A DNA stretch of 64,000 nt from assembly GCA_963930775.1 (NCBI GenBank), contig OZ005689.1, positions 620,001 through 684,000 on the forward strand, in the 5' to 3' direction. Source of the DNA: Cliona cf. orientalis (lineage: Eukaryota > Porifera > Demospongiae > Clionaida > Clionaidae). A program made the position numbers and the translations under genes. Below are positions 63,173 through 64,000 of the stretch, piece by piece (position 1 is the first letter of the stretch; every line of letters starts with the position of its first letter). The notes beneath the pieces are model-generated. The model did no database searches, had not been told where the DNA came from, and saw only the letters and a program-made list of their open reading frames with translations.

Positions 63173-64000
63173 TTATTCAACAAAAGCAAATTCTACTAAA
63201 TCTGATGCTGATATACTATCTGTAGTGTATCCACTCACCGCCATCAGTTGGTTGTTAGGGAGGACAGCTGCAATACAGTCCGATCGTGGTGTTCCCATGT
63301 GGCTAATGACCTCCCAGGAGTCAGTGGTTGGGTTGTATATGTGAATGGCCGATGTAGATTTCCGATCTGAATCCATCCCACCAATTGCTAGCAGTCGACC
63401 ATGAATGGGCACATAAGTGGTCTCTGTGACTGGTGGTGCAGCAACTTTCTTCCATACTCTAGTGCCTTTGTTCCTAAAGTTGGCTAGTAATAGCTTGCGG
63501 GATTGGATGAGGGCTTGCAAGGAGCATGTGTACATAATATTGGACACACCCAGGATGTAAATTTGATCACCACAGACTGACGCTGGAGCTAACCACAGTG
63601 GTTGAGGTAGATCAGCAGCAGTGGACCGCTGGAGAGTCTTAGTGTTCAGCACTTCAACTGTTTGTAGTTTAGAGTCGTTCTTTCCCCTTCCTGCTATAAT
63701 TATTAGAGTAGCTTCAGTGCAAAGTGCAGTCGTCCCGTACCGCTTTGTTGGCATGGGTGGGAATTCCTCAGTCCACTTCCTACCACTAGTGAAGCTGAAC
63801 AGCTGATTGGTGAGGACATCTCTATGATCACGGCCGCCAACAAGAGTGAGGAGGTTGTTGATAATGACTGAGAGGCAGCTGGAGGTGAGGCTGTCTGGAA
63901 GTCGAGACCAGTGGGAGGTGCTGACAATGTAACAAAACACTTGACATCCTACTATAACATACAGAGTACCGTCATCCACAGCTGCACGGTATAATCCATG
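63173..64000 (-). CDS. K11: kelch part of a K gene, cut by the window edge
   Basis: Near-identical duplicate of the 3' part of K5. The frame is open from the right edge of the window (HGLYRAAVDDGTLYV) through all kelch blades to VEFAFVE. A few changes relative to K5: 'LMVVGG' is 'LMAVSG' in the last blade, weakening the double-glycine signature, and 'WSTAADL' is preceded by LQR rather than LQ. The kinase and coiled coil lie beyond the window, so their state is unknown. Confidence 0.9.
   Translation of the reverse strand, partial: HGLYRAAVDDGTLYVIVGCQVFCYIVSTSHWSRLPDSLTSSCLSVIINNLLTLVGGRDHRDVLTNQLFSFTSGRKWTEEFPPMPTKRYGTTALCTEATLIIIAGRGKNDSKLQTVEVLNTKTLQRSTAADLPQPLWLAPASVCGDQIYILGVSNIMYTCSLQALIQSRKLLLANFRNKGTRVWKKVAAPPVTETTYVPIHGRLLAIGGMDSDRKSTSAIHIYNPTTDSWEVISHMGTPRSDCIAAVLPNNQLMAVSGYTTDSISASDLVEFAFVE

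Overview
The window reads as animal nuclear DNA: AT-rich, crowded with short inverted-repeat transposons (MITEs), pieces of non-LTR retrotransposon, microsatellites and poly(G) runs, with one multi-exon receptor gene that splices at GT...AG sites. A demosponge (Amphimedon-like) is my best guess. The guess rests on an early-animal style Eph-like receptor and an expanded family of kinase-kelch genes, and it is inference, not a database result.

Most of the window is a head-to-tail array on the minus strand of one gene family, called K1 to K11 here. A full copy is a single exon of about 736-767 codons. It encodes a protein kinase (TKL/tyrosine-kinase-like, with GxGxxG, AAK, HRDLSSNN and DFG), then a coiled coil built from seven-residue modules, then a kelch beta-propeller of about six blades. 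K5 (20440-22698), K7 (45328-47538), K9 (54336-56585) and K10 (58809-61112) are open throughout. K1, K2 and K4 each have one frameshift. K8 has lost its ATP-binding loop through a 7-base deletion. K3 and K6 are heavily broken. K11 runs off the right edge. At least six smaller relics lie between them. K4 to K5 (14.76-21.27 kb) and K10 to K11 (57.86-64.0 kb) are two copies of one segmental duplication. In that pair, K4 kept its catalytic residues but is frameshifted, while K10 is open but has HRD changed to HRG and the third P-loop glycine changed to Glu.

Spacers between copies carry a conserved block 120-290 bases upstream of the kinase starts. Beyond it, in four places, lies a plus-strand Ser/Pro/Gln-rich coding-like relic, followed in three of the four by a GT microsatellite. 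The fourth (52.6-53.1 kb) is cut short.

The array is interrupted at 25-41 kb. This stretch holds a LINE fragment, a Gypsy-type integrase fossil, a 2.65 kb foldback element with long arms, and a plus-strand five-exon gene (30723-40250). That gene encodes an Eph-like receptor with signal peptide, ephrin-binding domain, Cys-rich region, one FN3 domain, a transmembrane helix and a 67-residue tail, and no kinase domain. All four predicted splices keep frame and give 564 residues.

Functionally, the kelch-coiled-coil-kinase proteins look like cytoplasmic sensors or scaffolds joined to a kinase: no signal peptide or membrane segment is seen. Variable module number, swapped linkers and many dead copies indicate birth-and-death evolution with gene conversion. 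A role in recognition or defence is speculation.
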